Positions 34,016 to 44,900 of a stretch of DNA of 64,000 bases are shown piece after piece. Position 1 is the first letter of the stretch. Every line of letters begins with the position of its first letter. The notes under the pieces are model-generated. The model did no database searches. It worked only from the letters and a program-made list of their open reading frames with translations, and had not been told where the DNA came from. Position numbers and translations under genes: made by a program. Source of the stretch: Agarophyton chilense (Eukaryota > Rhodophyta > Florideophyceae > Gracilariales > Gracilariaceae); assembly GCA_030374765.1 (NCBI GenBank), contig JARGXX010000017.1:62001-126000 (forward strand), given 5' to 3'.

Positions 34016-36346
34016 TCAACGACGACGCTTTGAACTGGCCATCTTACTCTGACTTGTACTGTGCGGATTCTTCAGCCGAAGCTTCAGCATGATTCTTTTC
34101 TTTTCATCTGGTAGTGAACCATTTCCTTGTTGTATTGATGGTTCTGTCTTCTGCTTTTTGGCAACATGGACTTCACTCCTTTCCACCGCACGTCCAGTGC
34201 CCTTTTCATCGTGACTTCGTCGCATACTTGGCCTCTTCCTCTTTGAAATTCTAGAGAACAGAACAGTGTGACCACTATTCTTCCTTGAGGGTTGCGTCAT
34301 CGGAAACGTGAGCTGTTTTCGCCTTCTTCTGTCAAACGCAGCTGGCATCCAGAGGCTTGGGCTCTCGTCTCGCGCAACGCGTAGTTTCAAGTATGGGCGA
34401 AAATCCAAGTTCCTGTTCTGATACACCCGGGCAGCCTCTGCGTCTACTTCTATCCTCGCCTGTTCGATGTCAGCGTTTCTCTTCGCCAACTCAGCTAGCT
34501 CTATGCGCCGCACAATTTCGAGTTCTTGTCTTAGCCTTTCTTCAGCAGCCTTCTTCACGCGCTCTGCTTTGCGTCGCTCCGACTCGAGTGGAATAGAATC
34601 GAGAAGAGGCCTCAAGAAGAGGTTTTTGATGGCCAGTTCATTTTCCTCTCTGTCCCTCACGCGAATATCTTCGGCTGTGCATTTTATCAGAGCGGATCCA
34701 ACAGGAGGTAGCTTTTCTCGAAGACAATCATCTTCGGGCATCCCTTTCTCAGCCAGATTTTTCGTTTCTTCATCCCCAAAAGCAATGGCATGAGCCCGTA
34801 CTAGTTGGGTTCGCAATGCACTGGCAACCTCTGCTACGTGCTTCGGTGATATGTTGGCATCAGTGCAGAGAAGCTGAGCAAATAATTCCGGAGAGTTCAC
34901 ACTCCCGCATCCAAGATCCCATTCAAATTCATCCCGGAGTACATGTACAGTTTCACCATCTTTAAGTTCTACTACAATCTTAATCAATCGCCGGTTTTCT
35001 GCTTCAGAGATGTCGGGCGGAGGAGGGCATATCACACCAGCTTCATACAGCTTTCGACGAATTTGAAAGGCTACCGGTGATATGAACTCTTCCGAAAGTC
35101 CCCTCGCTCGTCTGATGTAGTCAGCAACGATTTCCGGTGCAAGCCGTCTCTCGTTGACATCCCATTGTGTAAACATGTGGAGCGTTTTACATCCCATTGT
35201 CACATACAATTCGATAGGTATGAGCAACGGTTCTGCTTCAGAATCCTCTCCACCCCACTTTGGAGCTACTAGTGCGTGATAAGCCTTTTCCACCGCAAGA
35301 ATAGAAGTCGGCTCTTTAGTTTCTTCAGGAATAGGCGGGAAAACTGGACGAGGCCGTTTTCCTGGCCTTTGCTTTTGGGCTCTTTGCTGAGCACGACGTG
35401 CTCTCTCGCTGAGTCTTTTCTCCTCAGCGCGTTTGGCTTTACCGGATGTCGTAGCTTGATCTTGCTCCGCGGGCTTTTCCTGGTCGTTTAACTTGTCACC
35501 ATCAGTCCCTTTTTCCGTATCTGCCCCTTTAGGTTTCGTTGATTTCGAGGTTGGCGAAACAGATGTGCTTGGTGGCAAAGACGGGGGTGGCGGAGGCTGT
35601 GGACGTGTCCAAGGCGCAGGTTGCAGCTGAGGAGGTGGAGGCGGAGGTACAGGAGGACGGCTATCCGTAACAGCAGTTGGGACAGGTTGAGCAGGTGCGA
35701 CGGGCTGAGTGGATCGATGTGATGCAGCCGTCGTGAGATTCAGTGAATCGTAAAAAGCTGGACGTCCTATAGGGCGAGTACCCGACCTGGCCTCCTCGAG
35801 AAACTTGTCGAGGTGTCCCTCTGCAAACTTTTCAACGAAAATGGCAAGTCTGTCGTCAACATTCTTTTGATTTCCACGAAAGAGCCCACGTACGTAGTGA
35901 CTCAAACTTCCTTGTGAGACTCCAGAAACATGTGACACGAACGACTGTGTGATGAGGCTCTTGTTCATGTAGAGAATTGCACGAACGTTATGAAGCGTAG
36001 GTGTTTCGTACTGTGAGGAGCCTGGGGGATGGGTCCACTTGGCAGCAATTTCTCTAGCGACAGCCTGAATCTTCTTCCATCTGACGCCGCCATCGACGGG
36101 GGGAAGCGGAGCACCTTGACGAAATTGTTCACCACCCAAGGTTGGCGGAAGCATACTAATACTTTGACGACGGTTTGCAGAGGAGCGACCAGTGGAGTGA
36201 CGGACATAACGAGTAGCCTCCGACGTCGTGACGGCAGCCGCCGCGACCGAGGCGTCGCCCGCAGCCGCAGAGGCTGTGGCAGCGGCTGCCAGCATCATTT
36301 CACGTAAAGTCTCTTCTGAAGGCATGCCGACCGTGGAGCCTCGCAT
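34016..36346 (-). CDS. SNF5: SNF5/SMARCB1-type SWI/SNF chromatin-remodelling subunit
   Basis: The protein is 776 residues from the ATG at 36346; the open frame reaches 36370 only through a TTG. A duplicated SNF5 domain lies at about residues 370-530. Repeat 1 has LLIPIELYVTMGCKTLHMFTQW and RLAPEIVADY. Repeat 2 has LIKIVVELKDGETVHVLRDEFEWD, NSPELFAQLLC and ISPKHVAEVASALRTQL. The N-terminal part, about residues 115-175, contains a compact helix-turn-helix-like segment (SFVSHVSGVSQGSLSHYVRGLF). A Pro-rich stretch (about 210-265) and a basic Lys/Arg-rich stretch follow before the SNF5 domain. The C-terminus is basic with likely nuclear localisation signals. SNF5 is a core subunit of SWI/SNF remodelers and contacts the nucleosome. 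The coding sequence is intronless and twice the length of human SMARCB1 because of the extra N- and C-terminal parts. Confidence 0.88.
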   Translation of the reverse strand: MRGSTVGMPSEETLREMMLAAAATASAAAGDASVAAAAVTTSEATRYVRHSTGRSSANRRQSISMLPPTLGGEQFRQGAPLPPVDGGVRWKKIQAVAREIAAKWTHPPGSSQYETPTLHNVRAILYMNKSLITQSFVSHVSGVSQGSLSHYVRGLFRGNQKNVDDRLAIFVEKFAEGHLDKFLEEARSGTRPIGRPAFYDSLNLTTAASHRSTQPVAPAQPVPTAVTDSRPPVPPPPPPQLQPAPWTRPQPPPPPSLPPSTSVSPTSKSTKPKGADTEKGTDGDKLNDQEKPAEQDQATTSGKAKRAEEKRLSERARRAQQRAQKQRPGKRPRPVFPPIPEETKEPTSILAVEKAYHALVAPKWGGEDSEAEPLLIPIELYVTMGCKTLHMFTQWDVNERRLAPEIVADYIRRARGLSEEFISPVAFQIRRKLYEAGVICPPPPDISEAENRRLIKIVVELKDGETVHVLRDEFEWDLGCGSVNSPELFAQLLCTDANISPKHVAEVASALRTQLVRAHAIAFGDEETKNLAEKGMPEDDCLREKLPPVGSALIKCTAEDIRVRDREENELAIKNLFLRPLLDSIPLESERRKAERVKKAAEERLRQELEIVRRIELAELAKRNADIEQARIEVDAEAARVYQNRNLDFRPYLKLRVARDESPSLWMPAAFDRRRRKQLTFPMTQPSRKNSGHTVLFSRISKRKRPSMRRSHDEKGTGRAVERSEVHVAKKQKTEPSIQQGNGSLPDEKKRIMLKLRLKNPHSTSQSKMASSKRRR

Positions 36347-36370
36347 CGCAGGTGGTTGAAACACGTTCAA

Positions 36371-37060
36371 ATCTTCAAAGATGTTTTCGGTACTTCAGCC
36401 TAACTCGCTTTCGGTCGTTCTCGATTCGATGTCACTGGAGCAGATTGGAGCAGAGAGACGCCAGCACCCTTTTTGAAGGGCGCCTTGGGCAAGAAGATTG
36501 ATGATGCAAATGAAGTACGTTCTTACCGACTGAGCGATTATGTCATTTCAATGCAGTCTCGTCCGTGAAGCCAGTGTTTCTGATTAGAGGATTTATGCTA
36601 GAAGGCTTGCGCATTTCTCGTGGTAAATGTCATGTACACGAGAGACGCGCATCGTACGAGATACTGCGGGTTGAATAAATCACAACAAATTCAGTTTACG
36701 AAAATGAAATCGTATTTTTGCCTATTGGACAATTTAGCTCATGTGAGGTCAAACTTTAAACCTTTTTGCTAGACTTCAGTTATTCGACCTGATTTTTTTT
36801 CGGGTTTTGATAAAAAAGCTGTAAAGTCCTCTATCATTCGCAGGCTTCTTACCATTCGGATTGATCCAAAAATTCCGAATTTAAGCAGTTTTTGGAGTAA
36901 ACAAAATTTAGAAATCGACCAAATTCGGATACAGCCCTTTTGTGAGGCGTGTGGAACGCACGAGCAAAAAGCGCGCCGCTTCGTGCATATTAATGTATCA
37001 ACAAATATAGTAATTAAGCTATTATTTGGACGTAGCGCTGTCAAAAAAAAATTAATTTCG
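36371..37060. other. Upstream region of SNF5, no gene seen
   Basis: AT-rich and without a convincing frame. It should contain the SNF5 promoter. Confidence 0.45.
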
Positions 37061-37650
37061 AACCCCCAATTTAGTACGAAACAAAAATGTGTTCTGCTTC
37101 GAGTAAGGCGCGCAATTACGGACAGACTAGCTTGTGCCTTACCAAAAGGCGCACAAATTCTCGCGCCGGCTTGCCTCATAATTGTTTGTATAAGACCGAC
37201 CTTGGTTGTCTCCGACCAACTCTGGTCAACTGAGCTCGATTAAAGCGGTTAAACCCTTTTCTACTTCCTTGGCACTAAAATTTTCTCTTAAAAAAGTCCT
37301 TGTCTGTCTTACCGCCAACTTTTCGCCTTTTTTTCGTTATTTGGGGGGTGCATTTCGCTTTCCATTTTCTATCGTGACTGATCTGTTGTTTTCTACGATC
37401 AAGGCACTCACTTGGGACTCTTTACCACCTCCTGTTGTAAACAGAACAGCTTGGTATACAGTAGAGCTCAAAGTATATATTTATTTGGAATTTGTTCAAA
37501 AGTGAGTGACTTTCAATGCTCTATTGGTATTGTGTGCAAGTACTGACTTTTGTCGGTCTTGCATAAAGTTCCAAAGTCTCCGATATTTTCAATCGACTAT
37601 TCAACTGTGCATGTTTCTGCTTCGGAAGTGGAATCCGTCAGCGTCACCAA
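37061..37650 (+). mobile_element. LTR end and leader fragment related to the old gypsy element
   Basis: 37067-37260 aligns with the last third of the old LTR (4451-4665), with shared CGACCAACTCTGG and GAGTAAG. 37400-37650 aligns with the old leader and gag start (4790-5050). For example, GTGTGCAAGTACTGA is shared, then TCTTGCATA.AGTT, then CGGAAGTGGAA.CCGTCAGCGTCACCAA. The left part of an LTR is not recognisable. Confidence 0.65.
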
Positions 37651-37728
37651 AGAAGCCACATCACCGGCCGATTATATACCTTCTCCCGAACCCGGAACGA
37701 GGCACACCCGACCAAGGCAAATGACGGT

Positions 37729-38088
37729 TTGTACGCGATGAGCTACTTGTACACCACCTTGGTACACCTTCTCAACACAGCTCGGAAACAGGTCCCGATC
37801 GAGTTTTTCAACAACGTGGGGTATCTTTTTGTGAAATGGTTCCCATACGACCAATGCAAGGTAAAAGATTCTGAAATCACCCTGTATTTGGTGGCTGACG
37901 CCAAAGCGGCGGCCGCTCTTTTCCCGGAGGAGAACCCCCTACCAGTTGTGTTCTCTGATAGTGAACCGGACATGTTGGTCGCGAACGAGAGCCGCTACAA
38001 GGAGATCGTCCGTTTCCGGCCGGAGTTCATGTTGATGGTGAAGCTAGATGTCGTTCTCAGGCTCCAGGGGCGTAGGTCAGACTTTTAA
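37729..38088 (+). CDS. Unrecognised ORF, probably retroelement-derived
   Basis: The 119-codon frame lies directly downstream of a gypsy leader and gag start, so gag is a fair guess. The text (PIEFFNNVGYLFVKWFPYDQCK...ITLYLVADAKAAAALFPEENPLPVVFSDSEPD) reads like a real folded protein with no zinc knuckle. The frame 38137-38619 (160 codons) follows but is less convincing. I do not recognise either. Confidence 0.4.
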   Translation: MYAMSYLYTTLVHLLNTARKQVPIEFFNNVGYLFVKWFPYDQCKVKDSEITLYLVADAKAAAALFPEENPLPVVFSDSEPDMLVANESRYKEIVRFRPEFMLMVKLDVVLRLQGRRSDF

Positions 38089-38689
38089 TATCATCGCAGC
38101 GAAGAGGTGAGATAGTGGAAGCGTGTTATTAACCTCATGTATGAAGCCGCATATTTCATTAAAGCTCTGTCCTATTTTGAGCGCTCGGAAAATATCAGCG
38201 ATATATTGGCGTCTCACAGGCTGTCTATTGCAGCATTGTATGAGTTGGCTGTCGTTTTTCGTGCCGTCCTGAACAGCAAAAGCTGTAGACACATTCTGAA
38301 CAATGGTGGTACTGCATCGGCGAATGCAGGAGAAGCGGGCGCTGTTAGTGGCTCACAAAGAGAAAGAGCTGCGTCCAAGGCAACGATAGATGACGTTTTC
38401 AAATTTTCGATGCTATCCGGCAGGATTATTGAGCGGGAGTTGCTAGGAATCACGTGTGCAGTTCCCGAGGAAGTTTATTGGCCGATCATGTGGAGAAGAA
38501 GGGCGATAGAAGTACCTCTGATGCTAGTGTTGCGAACCAGGATGATGAAGGTGGAGCGCACTCCAATTATATCCTTGACGGGATTGAATTTGACATGTGT
38601 GGAGCCCCATGAAAAGTAAAGTTTATTTGCTAGAACGCCGACAACTCTACACATGGGCGACTGCGTCGGAGTATGAGGCTGCTGAGGGT

Positions 38690-39600
38690 ATGGGCCTTCA
38701 CTAGCACGAAAGCGTGTCACGCCTTCCATCGTAGTCGTTGTTGAGACTTCGACGCGGACCATCTTCCTGTTCCTGTTCCCATTCCTGACTCTGCGGTCGG
38801 GGACGCAGGCGACGACGATTGATCCGTGGTTGCTGCCCCCACTCATTCTGCTCCACCTCTACCTCGTGGATGCGGAACGACAGACCAACGCGTTCAAACA
38901 GGCGGCCGCCAATCTCGTTCAAGTTGAGAAAAACTGTGGCATACCCCTACCACACGAATTATGACGATCGCAGGCGGGTATGAGGGAATTTGGGCTGGTT
39001 GTGGTGAATCCAATGGAGGCAACCTGTGTCCGACATACGATCAGCTATCCAAGAGAACGTGGTCAGACCGGCCGGTCTGAAATCTGTATCGGGATCAATA
39101 GTTACGTCACTGAGTTTTGCGCGAAGCCACTGTATCGTTTCCTGTCGCAGAATGACTGCTCGGTGGCCTCTTGCAGCTTTATGCTACCAATTGTAGGCAA
39201 TTAGGAGCGCAAACTCCAGCTATATAAGTCTAGTTCACATCATTTGTTCCTGAGCTTCCGTGCAGTTCACTATGCGATCATGAAATTAGAGCATGACGGG
39301 GGGGTTGGGACACGGAACAACGGCCGGGAAATGTTCTTCCGCCTACCAGTTTGGAGTTGGCGTGTATGTTTCCGCAAGAAGGTTGGCAAGTGCCCCGTTC
39401 ATCGGAGTGTCAAAGGAATCCGCCGGCACCAGCAAGTTCCACCATGACCTCCAATTGCACTCAAACACGAACCATCCACCGTAGCGGTAAGGGCGACGGC
39501 GAGGAGGTTGCGCGCAGAGGATCATAATTTGGTGGAGGTAGGACTGGAAAGTTGGGCGGCGGAAGCAACAACGGAACTGTGATGGATAAAAGCTCATGAA
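38690..39600 (-). other. Possible decayed minus-strand coding region
   Basis: Minus-strand frames at 39597-39343 (PPRRRPYRYGGWFVFECN...) and 38922-38701 (LFERVGLSFRIHEVEVEQNEW..., then Arg/Gln-rich) read smoothly. An unstarted stretch between them (about 39190-38990) does too. They may be pieces of one broken gene. No family is recognised. It lies 3' of gypsy-like sequence, the position an antisense ORF occupies in the young element, but I found no clear similarity between the two. Confidence 0.3.
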
Positions 39601-39749
39601 ATGCGTGTTGCACTCAAATGTGGACTAATTAGACTTTGAATTGTTGCTGAAAAAAACAGAAGATGGGACTGGTAGGAAAAAAGAAGGAGACTTTAATCAT
39701 TAACGTTTTGTTCCCTGGAATCGACATGTGCTGGAGGAAAGAGACGAAA

Positions 39750-40050
39750 TTTGAAAACATTCTTGGGCTTCAAGATGTGCAGTGGAAGATTTGTAACTTG
39801 TCAACTTGCAACGGACCTATTGCGGGGTTCTCAATTCAGGACATGACTTGGCAACAAATGAGTCACAAGCACTTGCAATCCATGTTGAAAGAAGTACAAC
39901 CCTACGAATGTGCTTGGCCCTTCTTGGAACCTATGAATGCCAAAGAAACGGGGGCGATTGACCACTACGGTGCGATTAAGAATTTGATGGAATTGTCAAC
40001 AATAGAGAAATTACGCAAACCCAATTCTCGTACAAATATGGTAGTCAGAA
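39750..40050 (+). pseudogene. Bromodomain remnant (BET-like)
   Basis: Within an open frame 39663-40151 the text HKHLQSMLKEVQPYECAWPFLEPMNAKETGAIDHYGAIKNLMELSTIEKLRKP matches the first half of BET bromodomains (WPF shelf, YYDIIK-like and PMDLSTI-like boxes). The rest of the domain, including the acetyl-lysine-binding Asn helix, is absent. The Pro of PMDLST is Leu. It is a fragment of a chromatin-reader gene, not a working copy. BET proteins bind acetylated histones. Confidence 0.65.
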
Positions 40051-40309
40051 GTTACAGGTTACAAACCTGTCCTTCGTGGGAACAAACTGCACGAGATTGG
40101 CCTATCACTTGTCGTAGAAAAGTCATTTCATACGATTTGATGGTGGTATAGCGTTTACAGGTGCAGAGTAGCTTTCTGGAAGCTCGTTCTGGGTTCTTTC
40201 CGTCATTAATACATCTATATAACCATCCAACTCTGTACACTCTACACAAGACGAGATAGAACCTTGTAGAGATCCGAATTTCATACAAAAACTCGTCGAA
40301 CAAAACAAA

Positions 40310-41126
40310 ATGCCATCCGAGAAACAGACTGGGAACTCTAAACTAAAACGTTTTCGATTTTATGCCCTGTACGATCTTTTCCTTCTTCGCGCTGTTCTCA
40401 ATGCAGATGCCCACATACCTGCTTGGGGTAAGACAGATATACTTTTCGAAAAAGTTCATAACACGTTCTTGAAACTTGTGCCAAATAGTGCGCTTTGTTC
40501 TATGCATACACCCTCTCACAAAACACTAATCGATCGGTTCAAACGTCTTGTCGTTGTTCGACGCGCGGAAGTAAAAAAGAATGAATCTGCTACTGGTATT
40601 GTCGAAACCTACGGAGAAAAAGAGGCGCTTCTGGATGATCTGATTCATGAAATTGAAGAGAAAATTGAAGCTACGAAAGTGGAGAAGGAAGAACTGGGCA
40701 ATAAAAGAAATGCAACTGATCGCTGCAGGAGAAAAGATACGAGATCAAGCCTTAAAGAGAAAGAAATGCGACACGTTAAATGATGAGGAAATGACTTCTT
40801 CTAGATCAAGTGGCAAGAAACCAGCCCGACGTTCGGAAGCATCAAACTCGAATGATGATATGACTAATCTTATTAAGGAACAATCGAAAATGCGCCATCA
40901 ATTTGAACAAAAGATGTTTGAATTGGAGCAGGAACGATTTCAGGTAGAACGAGAGCGAAATGCAAAGAAATTTGAAAGGTTTGAGGCTTTGAAGGAAGAA
41001 AGAAACCGTAGATTTACTCTCGAAGAAAAGAGGCTTGATATGGAAAAAGAAGAGCGCAATTTGGCGCGTGCCGAACGACAGCGGATGATAGGGCTCATGG
41101 AGGTTTTGACAAAGAAGCTTCAGTAA
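40310..41126 (+). pseudogene. SANT/Myb-like DNA-binding protein with coiled coil, one frameshift
   Basis: The first frame (40310-40783) has an N-terminal SANT/Myb-like segment (FYALYDLFLLRAVLNADAHIPAWGK..ILFEKV, then SHKTLIDRFKRLVVVRRAE). The text continues in the next frame from about 40695 (AAGEKIRDQALKRKK) to TAA at 41126, with a long charged coiled coil (EQKMFELEQERFQVERERNAKK...). A single missing base near 40690-40705 explains the change. Proteins of this layout occur as the second, DNA-binding ORF of PIF/Harbinger transposons and in expanded families in algae and oomycetes. A link to the Harbinger transposase at 53.4-54.3 kb is possible but not shown. Confidence 0.55.
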
Positions 41127-41660
41127 CATTTCATAAGTCACTTGTGTGAAGAGTTCAAGTGTTTGGAATGTATGCCATCAGTGGTGGTGGATGCTGCAAC
41201 TTACTTATGATGGAGGAAAGCAAATTTGCTTGCGTGTTTCGCATACAAATGGATACTTCACTGGACGGTATTCGAGATGATCGTCATCATATCGTAGACG
41301 TCAGCAGAACATTACTCCATCCTCTGAAATCGTCACCAGTCCGTTCTGGCCGACGAAAAAAACGACGTTTACGAGACTACTATTACCATATAAAACAAGC
41401 GGTTTGATGTGAATTCGTTGTTGTCGTTTCGAAAGAGTAAAGAAAGTTACTCCCCGATCTGATGCAACAGCATGTCGACGTGAATCCCGGCTCCATGCGA
41501 TAGAAGACGATTTGATTGCAAATTGGGCTTTGCGTCTCCACCGTCAGTGTTCTCGGAATGCTAGTTCAGTGGTCAAAAAAGGACGAATTGAAATGACCGA
41601 AAAACCCCTGCATTTATCCAAATTTGGAGGTGTTAATTTCCGAAAACATTTCATTCGTTC
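41127..41660. other. Spacer without recognised gene
   Basis: An 82-codon frame at 41159-41407 and an 83-codon frame at 41512-41763 have no recognisable motif. Confidence 0.4.
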
Positions 41661-41663
41661 ATT

Positions 41664-41697
41664 TGTGCTAGTTTGTATGGGAAGGAAAACTAGCACA
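41664..41697. repeat. Small inverted repeat upstream of KDZ copy B
   Basis: Arms TGTGCTAGTTT (41664-41674) and AAACTAGCACA (41687-41697) are perfect over 11 bp with a 12-base spacer containing GGGAA. The counterpart upstream of copy A is at 2704-2734. More ACTAGC motifs lie at 49261 and 49312-49340. Confidence 0.6.
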
Positions 41698-41927
41698 TAT
41701 CTGCAGTTTTCTAGTTTTGATGGAGGTAAAACTAGCGTGAATCTTTCTGTCGCCGCAGTTTAAAGGTAAAATTAGAGAAGTGGTGCAGGACCTGGCAGAC
41801 CTCACGTGCCTTGCATTCTATATTATTCTCCACCGCCCTCCCCTGTCACGTGCCCTGTGTGCGCCATAATCTCTCTCCGTCTACGCCCCCTACCAACTTC
41901 TTTCCCACCACCTCTCCTCCACCCACC

Positions 41928-44900
41928 ATGGCTTCCTGCTGCTTCAACGGTTGCTCCTTCTTCGCCCGAGAAATCCCCGCCCTCCAGCGGCACCAGAGAA
42001 GGTGCCCTCATCGCCTCTCCGCCAACAAGCGCTTCCTCTCCCCTGGCGGAAATGAACCCAACTTCCCCCCCCGCACAAAACGCCACAAGTCCACCTCACA
42101 ACTCCCCCCTCATCCTCCTCCCTCACATCGCCCTTCCGACAACGTCCCTCTCGCACACCATGACTCCTATCTCCAAGACCAGCTCTCTCTCTCCCTCCAC
42201 ACCCAGGACGCCATCCACGTCGCCACTGCCCCTCTCGGTTCCCCCTCCTCTCTCGCTCTCTCCCCCCTCCCTCCTTCCACTCCCCCCCTCGACAACCCCC
42301 CACCTGGAGAAAATGGTCCTCTACATCTCCTCCATCGCCTCCAAGCTTGGACAACGAAAGGCTGACGAACTCATCACTCTCCATAATGATCCCCACTTCT
42401 CCGAATCAACATTCCAGAACTCAGTCTCCTCCGCAAAGCAATGCCTCGAGCTCCAGGCAGACCTCTTCCACCAGAGAATCAGGTCCATTGGTTTCGCCCC
42501 CTCCACCACCTTCGATCCCCACAAACGCTTCTCCGCAACCCTCTTCCAGAAAGACGCAATCTATGTCCTCAAACAACAGCTCGCCCTCGCACACTTCAAG
42601 AACACCTTTTTCCACCTCATCTCCCAAACATCCGCCTCCGGCTCCCCCACCTTCGCACACCCCATGGCAGCCACCCTCGGCTCAAAAGTCGTCCCCGCAC
42701 TCAAGACCGCCATCATGCAGTCCACAAAAGATAAAATCGTCTGGCATCTCCCTCACTCCACCGGTATCGACTCCTTCATCGGCCTCGTCCAAATCTACTC
42801 CGACAAGTCCTCTACCTCTCTCAAATCTTCTTCCATCACCTCCTACCCCCTCCACATCACCCTTCTCAACTTCTCCGACTCCTTTCGCCGCAAATGCATC
42901 TCCGACAATCTCACACTCCTCGGCTATCTTCCCACCTCCTTCACCCCAATCACTCCTTCTCCAGATGCAGATATCATCACTCATTCCTCCTCCATCCCCC
43001 GCCAAACAAAAACGGAACTCATACAACAGACCATCTCCTCCCTCCTTCAACGTCTCTTCTCTTCCGCCCTCCCCGGTTTCCCCTTCCGCGACGCAGACGG
43101 TGTTCTTCGTCAATGCCACCCCATCATCGCCAGCTACTGCGCAGACATTCCCGAGGCAAAGGATATTTTCGCCATCTCCCACGGCACCCGCACCCACCAC
43201 CCCTGCCACAGATGCTCTGTCCCTCGCTCACAACTCCACCAACACTCTCACGCCCATCCCCCTCGATCTCTTCCCCTCACCCTTGCAGCCCGCAACAAAC
43301 ACTTCTCCCTCCTCAAGGACTCCGAAGCAGCTCTCCTGCCCCGCAAGCCAAGAGTCTCGCGCAACTTCAAGGAACAAGCTCTCCAAGCACTCCACTCCCT
43401 CTCCCTCGCAAAATACCCTCCCTCTTCGAGTCTTACCCCCTTTTCAACATCACCCCCCTCCTCACCCCATACAACATCTTCCCCTTCGAACCCCTCCACA
43501 ACTTCCACCTCGGCGTTTCCAAACTCATCAAGCTCGCCGCCATCGAACGTCTCAGATCAGAACACCTCTTCACCACCATCAGCTCCACAAACTCCCGCCG
43601 TTCCTTCCACTCCGCCCGCACCTCCATCCTCAAGCACTCCAACTTCATCCTCACCGCAATCGAAAATCATTCCCCAGCTACCGGCCTCCACATCGACTTC
43701 TCTACTTCCGAAAGCGGGCAGTCCCTCAACGGCTTCTTCACAACTGACGGCGTCCGCGGCATGCTAGAAGCAAAAGACTACCGCGCCCTCGACATGGTCT
43801 TCCCCTTCATCGGCGCCTTCTTCGACCGCTGCTGTGACGAAGCCAATTCCGCTCCCATCACAACTGTCTTCTCCAAGTACACAGACCTCCTCCTCACCTC
43901 CATGTGCTACAACTCCGTCCCCGAATGGACCACTTCTCGTCTTGCCAAACTCCCCTCCCAAATCCATTCCTTCAAGCACAGAGCTGTCGATGTTCTCGGT
44001 CCATACCATACCTCCAACCTTGGCACCCTCAAATTCCACCTCCTCGATCACATCGTAGACGACATTAGACGCTTTGAGGGTCTCCACTTCAACGATGCAA
44101 GCATCTTCGAACAAGCCCATACCCTCTTCAAAGCACATTACTCCCGAACCTCCAAGGGCAGACCCACCGCGCACAACGAAACCATCCGTGCCATCGAACG
44201 CTCCGATGCCGTCAACAATTGGATTTCTCTCTCCGCTGATCCTTCCGTCACCTCATCCTCCCATGCCCCTCCTCCTCCCTTCCAAGCCCGCAAACCAGGT
44301 TTCGTCCACGATGGCAAGCACACCTCCTTTTCCGATCTCATCACCGCTCACAAATTCCTTCGAGCAAACCCCCACTCAACAATCTCTTCCCTTCAGGACC
44401 TCTTCTCCCAAGACACTATCGCCATCATCTCACAGATTGGAACCCTTGCACTCCCCTCCTTCGTCACACTCACACTCGAAACACTAGCTCTGAACCAGGA
44501 CTCCCCCACACTCCGCCAAACCCGTCTCACATTCGTCAATTCCGCATACGTCGTCGACGGCTTCACCCCAACCCTAGACGACTACATCGCCGATCGAAAC
44601 GAGCTCGCCGTCAAAGATCCCCCTCTCCCACTCATTCAACGCATCTTCGCTGCTCCCTCCCTCGGTCCCTCTAAAACCCCAAAGTTCTCCCACATCCTCG
44701 TTGCCGGTTCCAGATTCTCCAACCCCACTCCCACCGCCTGGGTCTGCAAGCTAAACTCTCTTCTTCGCTTCACCACCCCTTCTTCCCCTTCCACTCATAA
44801 CGAGTTCGCCTTCGTTCAGTTCATCGAACTCGTTCCACCCCAGGATCAAGTCGATGTCTCTCTCAATTGCATCTGCCTCCGATGGACAACAGACGACTAA
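41928..44900 (+). pseudogene. KDZ-like transposase gene, copy B (nearly intact, two frame changes)
   Basis: From the ATG at 41928 (MASCCFNGCSFFARE) about 990 codons can be read to TAA at 44900. The reading needs one change of frame near 42250-42310 and an opposite one near 43405-43440. Copy A reads straight through both places. Landmarks in order are an N-terminal Cys/His cluster; EKMVLYISSIASKLGQRKADELI; CADIPEAKDIF...THHPCHRCSVPR; PLLTPYNIFPFEPLHNFHLGVSKLIK; and NLGTLKFHLLDHIVDDIRRFEGL. The last blocks resemble KDZ-superfamily transposases (Kyakuja, Dileera, Zisupton). The Ser/Pro/Thr-rich codon use and C-runs make every frame look open, so the frame changes may be sequencing errors in C tracts. 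The alternative is a real pseudogene. Confidence 0.6.

Noticed and set aside
42347..43747. 466-codon plus-strand frame inside KDZ copy B
   Set aside because: Extremely Ser/Pro/Thr/Arg-rich frame produced by the C-rich codon usage of the true transposase frame; no counterpart text in copy A.
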